A DNA stretch of 64,000 nucleotides from Paracoccaceae bacterium. GTDB taxonomy: Bacteria; Pseudomonadota; Alphaproteobacteria; Rhodobacterales; Rhodobacteraceae. Below are positions 1 through 8,505 of the stretch, one piece after another. Both the position numbers and the translations under genes were made by a program. The DNA lies in contig JAKITO010000004.1 in NCBI GenBank assembly GCA_021648025.1, forward strand, positions 1-64,000, given 5' to 3'. The notes beneath the pieces were generated by a model. The model made no database searches, had not been told where the DNA came from, and saw only the letters and a program-made list of their open reading frames with translations. Numbering within the stretch: position 1 is the first letter of the stretch; each line of letters starts with the position of its first letter.

Positions 1-167
1 GGGCTGTAGTGGCCGTCGTCAACCCGGCCACGCATGAGTTCCCGGCTGATCGTAGAGGCATGCCGACCCAGAAGCGACCCGATCGCCCGCAGGCTGGCCC
101 CCCGTCGATGCTCGGCAAAGATCACGCAACGTTCCTCGCTGTTGAGGTGTTTGTATCGTCTGTCCAT
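1..167 (-). CDS. IS30-family transposase, N-terminal part, cut by window edge
   Basis: Reading the minus strand from an ATG at 167 gives about 55 residues beginning MDRRYKHLNSEERCVIF, followed by RRGASLRAIGSLLGRHASTISREL. This is the N-terminal helix-turn-helix that in IS30-family transposases binds the terminal inverted repeats: the YKHLxxxER opening and the GRxxSTISREL recognition helix are visible. The DDE catalytic domain lies beyond the window. The frame is open to base 1, so the gene may be complete outside. It is oriented outward from the window and abuts a truncated gene on its 5' side, as expected for an insertion. Family assignment is confident; the exact IS name is not. Confidence 0.85.
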   Translation of the reverse strand, partial: MDRRYKHLNSEERCVIFAEHRRGASLRAIGSLLGRHASTISRELMRGRVDDGHYS

Positions 168-226
168 CGCAACATCCTATGCCCTCTGGGCGGTGGGTGT
201 TGCACTTGGAACTTGAGTCTAAGTTG
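1..226 (-). mobile_element. IS30-family insertion sequence, left end
   Basis: The transposase start is at 167 and the adjacent open frame changes character near 226-229. The stretch about 198-226 (minus strand, containing ACTTAGACTCAAGTTCCAAG) is where the terminal inverted repeat of an IS30-type element should sit, about 30-60 bases before the transposase start. The outer boundary is inferred from the break in the neighbouring protein, not from a matched second repeat, because the other end is outside the window. Confidence 0.55.
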
Positions 227-469
227 TGCGATACCGGCTTGTTTGTTGTAACATTCATTCAGGGTTTCCTCCGCTTTCTGACAGGACCGGATCAGACCAC
301 TGGCCTTATCCACCCGCCTGCTACCGTCCACCAGATCTGCATCCTCCCCGGCTCTAAGCTGTTTTCGCAGGTCTTCCGCCTGCCGCCGCAACTCACCAAG
401 CTCATTTTCCAGCGACCGTAAAAGATCGGCCGATCTGGAAATTCGTCCATCCGGGGTTATCAAAGTCAT
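227..469 (-). pseudogene. Small helical protein, 3' end lost to IS insertion
   Basis: From an ATG at 469, preceded by GAGGT 11 bases upstream, an 81-residue stretch runs MTLITPDGRISRSADLLRSL and on through a strongly helical, charged segment (ENELGELRRQAEDLRKQL) to KQAGIA at 227. After that the frame continues to a stop at 122 but the residues become proline-rich and coincide with the IS end, so the native C-terminus appears lost. From memory only, the pattern resembles short helical proteins of about 105-110 residues in Rhodobacterales, including those at the g1 position of gene transfer agent clusters; I cannot verify this. A good promoter lies upstream at 581-609. Confidence 0.5.
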
Positions 470-580
470 ATGTATTCGTGACCTCATGCGTTTACGTGGT
501 TCCCGCACGACAGACATGAACAAACGACCAACAGGATACCTCCCACAGGTCGCCCTCTCACACCTTCTAGCCTGCTACAA

Positions 581-609
581 CCTATACGCGAACTGATCAC
601 AAAAGTCAA
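581..609 (-). promoter_or_regulatory. Sigma-70-type promoter for the truncated gene
   Basis: On the minus strand TTGACT (609-604) and TATAGG (586-581) are separated by exactly 17 bases. This is a good match to the housekeeping consensus and faces the gene starting at 469, which would give a leader of about 105 bases. Confidence 0.55.
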
Positions 610-984
610 GAAAGTCCGCCCATCCCTCACCCGCTAACCGCCCGCTATATTTACGAAAAATTTACTCCTGTCCCCAGTACTCCAACCTCACTCAGGACCA
701 ATCCGGTGGGCGTCGCCGGATGCTGTAGATTTTTTCTCCGGGCCGGGGGCGCGGGGCGCGCGGCACATGCGTTTCACCAGATTACCGGCACAGTCTTGAA
801 AAGTCCCATCAAGGCAAAGTGAAGCGGTTCAGATGTTCCCAGATGGGTTTTCCGCCAGAATGCCGGTTTTGCCAGGGCGCTGACCAAATGAATGCGGGAA
901 TTGCAGCAAGTCGATGCTAACGCCCTTTTTATGATGCATCAGATATCGTAACCTGATTGCGAACGTCACTTCGGATAGGCACCT
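610..984. other. Intergenic region upstream of the tup operon
   Basis: No coding frame with a credible ribosome site is visible. The region contains a GC-rich block (about 740-765) and, near 925-960, an AT-richer stretch with GATATC that may hold the tup promoter. I could not identify a well-spaced -35/-10 pair, a ModE-like palindrome or a molybdenum/tungsten-cofactor riboswitch fold by eye. Confidence 0.4.
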
Positions 985-1689
985 ATGGACGAAATTCTTC
1001 ACGGCACCTATGAGGCCGCGCGTTTGATTGTGACGCTGGACCGCGATCTGCTGGAAATCATCGTGTTGTCGCTAAAGGTCACTTTGACGGCGGTGGCGAT
1101 TGCGTCGCTGATCGGGCTGCCAATGGGGGCCTGGCTGGCGGTAAACCGGTTTCGGTTTCGCCGGATTGTGATTGCGGTTCTGAACGCGCTGATGGGGTTG
1201 CCGCCAGTGGTGGTCGGGCTGTTTGTCTACATGATGTTGTCGCGCTCCGGGCCGTTTGGGGCAATGGGTCTTTTGTTCACGCCCTCGGCGATGATTATCG
1301 CCCAGGTATTGATCATCACGCCGCTGATCGCATCAATTTCACATCAGACAATCCGTGACCTTTGGGCACAGTATCATGACCTGCTGATCTCGCTTAACGC
1401 GACGCGGGGCCAGCGCATCATGTCGCTGCTCTGGGACGGGCGGCGCGCCTTGTTGACGGCGATGCTGGCCGGGTTTGGCCGCGCCGTGGGCGAAGTCGGC
1501 GCGATCATGATCGTTGGCGGCAATATCGAACATGCGACACGGGTGCTGACCACCGCCATTGCGCTGGAAACCGGGCGGGGTAATTTTGCCTTTGCCATGG
1601 GGTTGGGCATGGTGCTGATTGCCATCGCGGTGCTGGTCAATCTGGCGATTCACGGGCTGGGACGAACCGAACGGTCCAGTGTCTGGTAG
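985..1689 (+). CDS. tupB: Tungstate-type ABC transporter permease TupB
   Basis: A 234-residue inner-membrane permease that forms the channel of an anion importer. The protein has about six hydrophobic segments, a cytoplasmic-loop EAA-like motif near residues 168-180 (GRAVGEVGAIMIVGGN), and the short length typical of TupB rather than ModB. The next two genes on the same strand encode its ATPase and binding protein, and the binding protein carries Tup signatures, which decides tungstate over sulfate or molybdate. The order here is permease, ATPase, binding protein. A gap of 184 bases separates it from the ATPase start, long for an operon in this window. Confidence 0.8.
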   Translation: MDEILHGTYEAARLIVTLDRDLLEIIVLSLKVTLTAVAIASLIGLPMGAWLAVNRFRFRRIVIAVLNALMGLPPVVVGLFVYMMLSRSGPFGAMGLLFTPSAMIIAQVLIITPLIASISHQTIRDLWAQYHDLLISLNATRGQRIMSLLWDGRRALLTAMLAGFGRAVGEVGAIMIVGGNIEHATRVLTTAIALETGRGNFAFAMGLGMVLIAIAVLVNLAIHGLGRTERSSVW

Positions 1690-1873
1690 ATGATTGCACG
1701 ACCCTATCGGGACAAAATGTCAGGATTTGCCGGGTCAGCCGGGTGGATCAGGCCAGAATGACGCTCTGATTTGGCGCGGGCAAGATTATTAACACCATTT
1801 CCCGGCCCACCCCTTGGCAGGCTGATCTATTGGCCCCATGCTGACAAAAACCACGCACCAATCAGGAACCCGC

Positions 1874-2671
1874 ATGCCGACCAGCCAGGGAATATCACTG
1901 CCAGCCGGGCCAGCCGGGCCAGCCGCACTTGGCGAACGGGCCGAAAGTGGTCGCGCGGCGTCGATCCTGCCGTTGCGCCTGCGCGGGGCAATGGCGCGGG
2001 CGCGGGGCAAGGTGCTGATCGGACCGATTGATCTGGATATCACCCGGCGCGGGCTGACCATTGTCATGGGACCAAACGGGGCGGGCAAGACCACATTGTT
2101 GCGTCTGATGCACGGGCTTCAGCGGCTATCGGCTGGTGAAATAATCTGGAGTGCGCCGCAATCTCAGGTGCGCGACCGACAGGCGTTTGTGTTTCAATCA
2201 CCCGTAATGATGCGCCGTTCTGTGTTGGACAATATCGCCTATCCGCTGGTTCTGCATGGGGTTGCGCGGGCGGATGCGCGCGCCCAAGCCGCTGAGATGG
2301 CCACCGAAATGGGGCTTGGCGGGTTGTTGGATCAACCTGCCCCGGTGCTGTCGGGGGGCGAACAGCAAAAGCTGTCACTGGCCCGCGCCCTGATCCGCGC
2401 ACCCGAGATCCTGTTTCTGGATGAACCTTGCGCCAATCTTGACGGGCGCGCCACCCGCGAAATCGAGGCAATATTGCAAAAGGCGCAGGGCGATGGCACA
2501 CGAATTGTCATGTCGACGCATAATATGGGTCAGGCGCGCCGTATGGCGCAGGATGTGGTGTTCATGTACGACGGGAAAGTGCACGAATGCGCCGAGGCGA
2601 CGGGGTTCTTTGAAGATCGGCCCAAAACGCCCGAAGCGACGGGATTTATCAACGGGGATATCGTCGAATGA
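1874..2671 (+). CDS. tupC: Tungstate-type ABC transporter ATPase TupC
   Basis: A 265-residue nucleotide-binding subunit driving import through TupB. Walker A is GPNGAGKTT, the signature is LSGGEQQKLSLA, Walker B is ILFLDEP and the switch histidine is in STHN. I chose the ATG at 1874 because AGGAA sits five bases upstream; an in-frame ATG at 1838 has no comparable site. The first 45 or so residues before the ATPase core are low-complexity (AGPAGPAA) and come from a 9-base tandem repeat. The stop overlaps the tupA start by four bases (ATGA), so the two are translationally coupled. Confidence 0.82.
   Translation: MPTSQGISLPAGPAGPAALGERAESGRAASILPLRLRGAMARARGKVLIGPIDLDITRRGLTIVMGPNGAGKTTLLRLMHGLQRLSAGEIIWSAPQSQVRDRQAFVFQSPVMMRRSVLDNIAYPLVLHGVARADARAQAAEMATEMGLGGLLDQPAPVLSGGEQQKLSLARALIRAPEILFLDEPCANLDGRATREIEAILQKAQGDGTRIVMSTHNMGQARRMAQDVVFMYDGKVHECAEATGFFEDRPKTPEATGFINGDIVE
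1900..1926 (+). repeat. Three-copy 9-base in-frame tandem repeat in tupC
   Basis: GCCAGCCGG occurs at 1900 and 1909, followed by GCCAGCCGC at 1918. It encodes the AGPAGPA stretch near the N-terminus. The unit is a multiple of three, so gain or loss of copies would not shift frame. Confidence 0.8.
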
Positions 2672-3474
2672 TGCTGATCAGGGCGTGGGCCGTTGTCAGT
2701 TTGCTGGCGCTGGCTGGGGTTGCGCACGCCGATGAAATGCGTCTGGCGGTGACCACATCGTTCGACAATTCCGGGTTGGCGGCGGTTTTACTGCCCCGTA
2801 TCAAGGCCGATCTTGATCTGGATATCCAGATGATTGTGGTCGGCACCGGGCAGGCCCTGCGCCTGGGCGAGGCCGGCGATGTGGACGCAATTCTGGTGCA
2901 TTCGCGCGCTGCCGAAGACGCATTTGTGGCGGCCGGCCACGCCACCCACCGGCGCGAAATCATGTACAATGATTTTGTCCTGATCGGCCCGGGGCATGAT
3001 CCGGCGGGCATTGCCAGGGCTGGATCGGCGGCCCAGGCATTTGGCCTTTTGGCGCAGGCCCGCGCGCCTTTTGTCAGCCGGGGCGACGACAGCGGCACCC
3101 ATAACAAGGAACTGGCGTTGTGGCAGAAGGCCGGTGTTGATCCGGGGGCGCAAGGGGCTTGGTATCGCGCCGCAGGTGCTTCGATGGGGGCGACGCTGAA
3201 TACCGCATCGGGGATGAATGCCTATGTGATGGCGGACCGGGCAAGTTGGCTGAATTTTGGCAACAAGGGTGACCTGAGGCTGCTGTTTTCGGGCGACCCG
3301 GTGTTGTTCAACCAATATGCGTATCTTCCGGTCAACCCGGCACGTCACACCCATGTAAAGGCAGCGCTGGCCGCAAAACTGGAAGGCTGGCTGGTGTCGG
3401 ACATGGCGGCCGGGTTGATCAACGCCTATAAGGTCAACGGCGAGCAGTTGTTCACTTTTAACGCAAGACCTTAG
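2668..3474 (+). CDS. tupA: Tungstate-binding periplasmic protein TupA
   Basis: A 268-residue extracytoplasmic solute-binding protein. A signal peptide (residues about 1-21, ending AHA) is followed by MRLAVTTSFDNSGLA, corresponding to the conserved TTTS...SGL oxyanion-binding motif of TupA, and then by GTGQALRLGEAGDVDAILVHS, another family hallmark. It presents the anion to TupB. Two overlapping start codons exist (2668 and 2671); 2668 overlaps the tupC stop. The 3' end overlaps the convergent oxidoreductase gene by four bases. Confidence 0.85.
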   Translation: MMLIRAWAVVSLLALAGVAHADEMRLAVTTSFDNSGLAAVLLPRIKADLDLDIQMIVVGTGQALRLGEAGDVDAILVHSRAAEDAFVAAGHATHRREIMYNDFVLIGPGHDPAGIARAGSAAQAFGLLAQARAPFVSRGDDSGTHNKELALWQKAGVDPGAQGAWYRAAGASMGATLNTASGMNAYVMADRASWLNFGNKGDLRLLFSGDPVLFNQYAYLPVNPARHTHVKAALAAKLEGWLVSDMAAGLINAYKVNGEQLFTFNARP

Positions 3475-4772
3475 GCCATTTTTTCCATTTGGTGGCGCAG
3501 TATGCAAGCCGGGTCTGTCAAGTCCAGCACTACATCCGTCTGGCGCAGAACCGCGCCCTTTTTCACGTCCCGCACCATCGCAACCCCGCCCGCAAGGCCG
3601 ATCGGCAAGGCGTTGATTTCCAGCGACCGGCTGGCCGGCATCAGTCGCCCCCAGACGGTAAAGCCACCTTCGCCGTCAAGCATTTCACCTGCACGTAAAT
3701 CGCGTTTGGCCACCGCCACCGCATCGGCATTAAAGGCACGCGACTGGCCGGTTGGTTCACCGCGCAAGGCGGCAGACAGCACCGAAATGCCCAGTTCCAG
3801 ACCGATCAGATGAAACGGTTTATACATCGCCGCGTATTGCCCGGTGTCGTCCGTCGGCAGGCCGTATTGGCGAAAACACCCGGCGGCGTAATCATTTGGC
3901 GCCTTCAGGATCACGTAAACGCCCCAGCGCAGATCATTGGCCACCTCGGTGCCATCGCGGTTCAGTGACGATACCACCTCGACCATGCCTTCACGCTCTA
4001 ACACCCCGCCAATGGCGCTTGGGCGTAAGATGTTGTGCAAATCGCCTGTGCCGCAGGGGGGAAACAACAGGCCATCCACCGGGGCCGCCAGATCACAGCC
4101 ATTGGCAATCGCCGCCATTTCTATCGCCGATTTGGTGCCGTCCAGGAAGGAATTGAACATCTGGCTGTTCATGCCCGCCTTTGCCGCCTCGTCCGCCGTA
4201 AGCCCATAGTGGTGCCAGACGTCATCGGGGGTAACATCATGATATTGTCGCAGGTATTTGGTGCCTTTGCCCGCCGCCGTCACCGTGAACCCGGCGGCGC
4301 GGGCCCAATCCACCAGTTCGGACGTCAGGGCCGGCTGGTCGCCGTAAGCCATGGAATAAACCAGACCGGCGGCGCGAAATTGTTGCGCCAGCAATGGCCC
4401 GGCCAGCACGTCGGCCTCGACGTTGACCATGATGATGTGTTTGCCGTGGTGCAGGGCCTGTTGCGCGTGCGCCAGACCGGCCGCAGGGTTGCCGGTTGCC
4501 TCGATCACCACATCAATACCGGGGTCAGCAATCAGATCATTGCCACTGTCGCAAAATCTTGTGGCCGCGATGCGGGCATCGTCCCAACCAACCGTGACAC
4601 AGGCGGCGCGCGCATGGTCTGGCGCGAGATCGGCAATCACCGGCACTTCAAGACCATCGGTAAAGCCAACCTGCGACAGGAACATCGAGCCGAATTTACC
4701 TGCCCCGATCAACCCGGCGCGCACCGGGTTGCCTGCGTCCGCACGAGCCGCAAGGAGATGGGACAGGTTCAT
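3471..4772 (-). CDS. NAD(P)-dependent oxidoreductase with C-terminal SAF domain
   Basis: A 433-residue protein with an N-terminal Rossmann fold (GLIGAGKFGSMFLSQ near residue 20), homoserine-dehydrogenase-like NAD binding (VVIEATGNPAAG), a long central catalytic region and a C-terminal SAF-like segment (AKRDLRAGEMLDGEGG...). The family is often labelled homoserine dehydrogenase or FlgA-like, but canonical homoserine dehydrogenase has a different C-terminus, so I do not assign threonine biosynthesis. Related SAF-type oxidoreductases act in sugar-acid catabolism. No dedicated catabolic neighbours are present: the gene lies between the tup operon and ndk. Substrate unknown. Confidence 0.7.
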   Translation of the reverse strand: MNLSHLLAARADAGNPVRAGLIGAGKFGSMFLSQVGFTDGLEVPVIADLAPDHARAACVTVGWDDARIAATRFCDSGNDLIADPGIDVVIEATGNPAAGLAHAQQALHHGKHIIMVNVEADVLAGPLLAQQFRAAGLVYSMAYGDQPALTSELVDWARAAGFTVTAAGKGTKYLRQYHDVTPDDVWHHYGLTADEAAKAGMNSQMFNSFLDGTKSAIEMAAIANGCDLAAPVDGLLFPPCGTGDLHNILRPSAIGGVLEREGMVEVVSSLNRDGTEVANDLRWGVYVILKAPNDYAAGCFRQYGLPTDDTGQYAAMYKPFHLIGLELGISVLSAALRGEPTGQSRAFNADAVAVAKRDLRAGEMLDGEGGFTVWGRLMPASRSLEINALPIGLAGGVAMVRDVKKGAVLRQTDVVLDLTDPACILRHQMEKMA

Positions 4773-4788
4773 GTCGGTTCAGGTAGCA

Positions 4789-5211
4789 TCAGCCAACCAG
4801 TTCAAGCCCGGAAAAGAAGTAGGCGATTTCGACCGCTGCGGTTTCCGGCGCGTCCGAGCCGTGAACCGAGTTTTCGCCAACACTTTCAGCGAAATCTGCA
4901 CGCACGGTGCCGGGGGCGGCGTCTGCCGGGTTGGTGGCGCCCATGATTTCACGGTTGCGGGTGATGGCATTTTCGCCTTCCAGAACCTGAACGATCACTG
5001 GCTCGGACGACATGAATTCGCACAGTTCGTCGTAAAACGGGCGTTCGGAATGGACGGCATAAAACACGCCGGCCTGTTCTTTGGTCATTTGAATGCGCTT
5101 TTGGGCGACAATGCGCAGGCCTGCGTCTTCGAATTTGGCGTTGATTTTGCCGGTCAGGTTGCGACGGGTGGCATCGGGTTTGATGATCGAAAATGTGCGT
5201 TCCAAAGTCAT
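4789..5211 (-). CDS. ndk: Nucleoside diphosphate kinase
   Basis: A 140-residue cytosolic enzyme that transfers the gamma phosphate of ATP to nucleoside diphosphates through a phosphohistidine. The N-terminal [10 protein letters not shown], the RPFYDEL segment and the active-site [10 protein letters not shown] (His at about residue 117) are all present, and the length is standard. The ATG at 5211 has AAGGAG seven bases upstream, which fixes the start. It is divergent from the ABC-F gene across about 157 bases and lies 16 bases upstream of the SAF oxidoreductase on the same strand. Confidence 0.95.
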   Translation of the reverse strand: MTLERTFSIIKPDATRRNLTGKINAKFEDAGLRIVAQKRIQMTKEQAGVFYAVHSERPFYDELCEFMSSEPVIVQVLEGENAITRNREIMGATNPADAAPGTVRADFAESVGENSVHGSDAPETAAVEIAYFFSGLELVG

Positions 5212-5368
5212 TGGAAATCTCCTTGATTGTGGCACATCAGGCCCCATGCCCGTGCGCTTGTATATCGCGCGCCGCCTAACACGGGGTGCGGCGCATGAAA
5301 AGGTATTTTGGTGCGTAATGACCACCAGGCCGATTGACAGCCGCGCCCACCTGCGCCAAACCGCGCCC

Positions 5369-7216
5369 ATGCTACGAATTGATGATATAAACTACTCCGT
5401 CGAAGGCCGCCCTCTGTTTGAAGGGGCCAGCGCCACCATTCCCTATGGCCATAAGGTTGGCCTGATTGGCCGCAATGGCACAGGGAAAACCACTCTGTTC
5501 CGCCTGATCTATGGCGAACTCGCCCTGGATTCGGGCGACATTTCGCTGCCCAGCAGGTCCCGAATCGGCGGCATATCACAAGAGGCCCCCTCCTCCGGCG
5601 TATCGCTGATTGATACCGTGCTGGCGGCCGACATCGAACGCGCAGAACTACTGGCCGAGGCCGAAACCGCCACCGAGCCGCACCGCATCGCCGATATTCA
5701 GAACCGTCTGACCGATATTGACGCCTGGTCTGCCGAGGCCCGCGCCGCCTCGATCCTTAAGGGGTTGGGGTTTGACACCGAAGATCAGTTGCGCCCCTGC
5801 TCGGATTTCTCGGGGGGGTGGCGCATGCGTGTGGCCCTGGCGGCTGTGCTGTTTGCCGAACCTGACCTGCTGCTGCTGGACGAACCGACCAACTATCTTG
5901 ACCTCGAAGGCGCGCTCTGGCTTGAGGCATACCTGGTGAAATACCCACATACGGTAATCATCATCAGCCACGACCGCGAACTGCTGAACCGGTCGGTCGG
6001 CGCCATTTTGCACCTGGAAGAGCGCGGGCTGACCTATTATTCCGGCAATTACGACCAGTTTGCCCGCCAGCGCGCCGCCAATCGTGCCGTCCAGGCCGCC
6101 GCCGCCAAGAAACAGGATCTGCGCCGCGCCCATCTGCAAAGCTTTGTTGACCGTTTCAAAGCCAAGGCCAGCAAGGCCAAACAGGCGCAAAGCCGGGTTA
6201 AGATGCTGGAAAAAATGGAGACAATTCGCGCGCCCGAAGACGCCGCGCGCACCGTGTTCACCTTTCCCGAGCCAGAAGAAATGTCACCGCCAATCATCGC
6301 CACCGAAGGCGCGTCCGTCGGCTATGGCGACAAGGTGGTCCTTAGCCGGATGGACCTGCGCATTGATCAGGACGACCGCATTGCCCTGCTGGGCAAGAAC
6401 GGCGAGGGCAAATCCACGCTGGCCAAGATGCTGTCAAACCGCCTTGCGGTGATGGCGGGCAAGATGACCCAGTCAAACAAGCTGCGGGTTGGCTTTTTCG
6501 CCCAGCATCAGGTTGACGAGTTGTTTATCGACGAAACCCCGCTGATGCACCTGTACCGCGAGCGCCCCGGCGAGGGGCAGGCAAAACTGCGCGCCCGGCT
6601 GGCCGGCTTTGGCCTGGGGGCCAATCAGGCCGATACCGAGGTCGGGCGTCTGTCGGGCGGTCAAAAATCCCGGCTTTCCCTGCTGCTGGCCACCATCGAC
6701 GCGCCACATATGCTGATTCTGGACGAACCAACAAACCACCTGGATATCGAAAGCCGCGAGGCCCTGGTCGAGGCGCTGACGGCCTATAGTGGCGCGGTCA
6801 TTCTGGTCAGCCATGACATGCATCTGCTTAGTCTTGTGGCGGACCGGCTTTGGTTGGTGTCGGATGGAACGGTAAAGCCGTATGAGGGCGATCTGCAATC
6901 GTATCGGACGCTGTTGCTGACGCGCGATAAGCCTTCGAAAAAGCAGGATAAGCCCAAGATCAGGCGCCCATCGCGGGATGCCATCCAAACCTTGCGGGCA
7001 GAGGTGCGCAAAGGCGAAGAGCGGGTAAAGAAACTGAACGGGATGCGCGATAAGCTGTCGGTGAAACTGGCTGACCCGGCGCTTTACGAAGATGCCCGCA
7101 AAGGCGAAGTCACTGTTTGGCAAGCCAAATACGCCGAGGTCATGAACGGGCTGGACCGGGCCGAAGCCTTATGGCTGGCCGCCCTGGAAAAGCTGGAGGC
7201 GGCAGAGGTGCTGTGA
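5369..7216 (+). CDS. ABC-F family ATPase
   Basis: A 615-residue soluble protein with two ABC domains and no membrane segments. The first domain has [21 protein letters not shown] and [12 protein letters not shown]; the second has [21 protein letters not shown] and [11 protein letters not shown]. The interdomain linker (about residues 235-300) is charged and helical, as in ribosome-associated ABC-F proteins, and the C-terminal 90 residues form a predicted coiled coil. Members act at the ribosomal E site or in Uup-like roles; which subgroup this is cannot be settled by eye. The start is the ATG that begins [17 protein letters not shown], standard for the family. Confidence 0.88.
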   Translation: MLRIDDINYSVEGRPLFEGASATIPYGHKVGLIGRNGTGKTTLFRLIYGELALDSGDISLPSRSRIGGISQEAPSSGVSLIDTVLAADIERAELLAEAETATEPHRIADIQNRLTDIDAWSAEARAASILKGLGFDTEDQLRPCSDFSGGWRMRVALAAVLFAEPDLLLLDEPTNYLDLEGALWLEAYLVKYPHTVIIISHDRELLNRSVGAILHLEERGLTYYSGNYDQFARQRAANRAVQAAAAKKQDLRRAHLQSFVDRFKAKASKAKQAQSRVKMLEKMETIRAPEDAARTVFTFPEPEEMSPPIIATEGASVGYGDKVVLSRMDLRIDQDDRIALLGKNGEGKSTLAKMLSNRLAVMAGKMTQSNKLRVGFFAQHQVDELFIDETPLMHLYRERPGEGQAKLRARLAGFGLGANQADTEVGRLSGGQKSRLSLLLATIDAPHMLILDEPTNHLDIESREALVEALTAYSGAVILVSHDMHLLSLVADRLWLVSDGTVKPYEGDLQSYRTLLLTRDKPSKKQDKPKIRRPSRDAIQTLRAEVRKGEERVKKLNGMRDKLSVKLADPALYEDARKGEVTVWQAKYAEVMNGLDRAEALWLAALEKLEAAEVL

Positions 7217-7223
7217 TGATGTT

Positions 7224-7850
7224 ATGATAGACACCGCGTTCCTGATCACCTCGTTTGTAACGCTATTGGTGATCATCGACCCGTTTGGCCTGGCGCCGAT
7301 GTTTGTCGCGCTGACCAAAGGCATGACACCGCGGGCAAGACGCATCATCGCCTTTCGCGCCTGCGCCGTGGCGACCGGCATCCTGATGCTGTTTGCCTGG
7401 CTGGGCGAGACGTTGCTGGACACGATCGGCATTTCAATGCCGGCGTTTCGGGTGGCGGGCGGGGCTTTGTTGTTTCTGACCGCCTTGGAAATGCTGTTTG
7501 AACGGCGCTCAAAACGACGCGAGGATAAAGTCGAGGAAGATATGCCCGACCCATCGGTGTTCCCACTGGCCATTCCGTTGATTTCCGGGCCGGGGGCGAT
7601 CACGTCGATCATCCTGCTAAGCGAGCAACAATCAGGGGCTGAGGGGCTGGCCCAGGTGATTCAGGTGATTGGAGTGATGATCGCGGTGATGGCTGTGGTA
7701 CTGGCAATGTTCCTGATGTCGGGCTTTCTGGAACGGCTGCTGGGCAAGACCGGGATCGAGGTGGTGACACGTCTTTTGGGTATGTTGCTGGCGGCACTGG
7801 CGGTTGAATTCATCCTTGACGGCTTGCGTGATTTCAACTTTGCCAGCTAA
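7224..7850 (+). CDS. MarC family integral membrane protein
   Basis: A 208-residue polytopic membrane protein with about six hydrophobic segments. Family features are VIDPFGLAPMFVALTKG near the N-terminus and FPLAIPLISGPGAITSIILL in the middle. MarC/YchE proteins have no secure function, and the old link to multiple antibiotic resistance has not held up. A charged cytoplasmic loop (ERRSKRREDKVEED) lies near residue 95. It starts seven bases after the ABC-F stop and is probably cotranscribed with it. Confidence 0.85.
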   Translation: MIDTAFLITSFVTLLVIIDPFGLAPMFVALTKGMTPRARRIIAFRACAVATGILMLFAWLGETLLDTIGISMPAFRVAGGALLFLTALEMLFERRSKRREDKVEEDMPDPSVFPLAIPLISGPGAITSIILLSEQQSGAEGLAQVIQVIGVMIAVMAVVLAMFLMSGFLERLLGKTGIEVVTRLLGMLLAALAVEFILDGLRDFNFAS

Positions 7851-7865
7851 CAGGAGGGACGGCGC

Positions 7866-8444
7866 ATGAACGAACCCGACCTTGGCAGACTGGTATATCT
7901 GGGCATTCTTGGCGCGGTTCTGGTGGTCTGGTTTCTGGTGCACAATCGCCAGTCGCTGGGCAAACTGGCACAGGCGGCGATTGCCTGGGCGCTGATTTTT
8001 GTTGGTGTTATCGCAGCTTACGGGCTGTGGGACGATATCCGCCAGACGGTTTTGCCGCGTCAGACCTTTGTCAGTGTCGATCAGGTCGAAGTGCCGCGCG
8101 CAGCGGACGGGCATTTTTACCTGACGCTGATGGTCAATGATGTGTCGGTTGATTTTCTGGTCGATACCGGTGCCACGCATCTGGTGTTGACGCAAGCGGA
8201 TGCGGCGCGGATTGGCCTGAACCCGGACGATCTGCGCTTTACCGGGCGGGCGATGACGGCCAACGGCGAGGTGCGCACAGCGCCGGTGCGTCTGGCGCGG
8301 GTTGATCTGGGCGAGATTTCCGACCGTAATATCCGGGCATGGGTCAATCAGGGCGCGTTGGAGCAATCGTTGTTGGGGATGAGTTATTTGCAACGGTGGA
8401 GCAAGATTGAGATTACATCGAAGGGGTTGTTGCTGACGCGGTGA
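7866..8444 (+). CDS. TIGR02281-type retropepsin-like aspartic protease
   Basis: A 192-residue protein with two N-terminal hydrophobic segments (about residues 9-25 and 37-55) anchoring a periplasmic domain. The domain holds the single-copy aspartic protease motif VDFLVDTGATHLVLT (catalytic Asp near residue 101) and the C-terminal hydrophobic SLLGMSYLQRW characteristic of clan AA, TIGR02281. Such proteases should work as homodimers; substrates are unknown. AGGAGGG precedes the ATG. It follows marC by 15 bases and probably closes the operon. Confidence 0.85.
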   Translation: MNEPDLGRLVYLGILGAVLVVWFLVHNRQSLGKLAQAAIAWALIFVGVIAAYGLWDDIRQTVLPRQTFVSVDQVEVPRAADGHFYLTLMVNDVSVDFLVDTGATHLVLTQADAARIGLNPDDLRFTGRAMTANGEVRTAPVRLARVDLGEISDRNIRAWVNQGALEQSLLGMSYLQRWSKIEITSKGLLLTR

Positions 8445-8505
8445 GGCGGCTGTTGTTACGCATCCGAGAAAGTTGGATGTCTGCTTTGGAGCTCTTTGCG
8501 ACCAG

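Noticed and set aside
4035-4946. Open plus-strand frame of about 300 codons opposite the SAF oxidoreductase gene
   Set aside because: It is antisense to a gene with clear domains, has Arg/His/Gln-rich shadow composition, and lacks a ribosome site.
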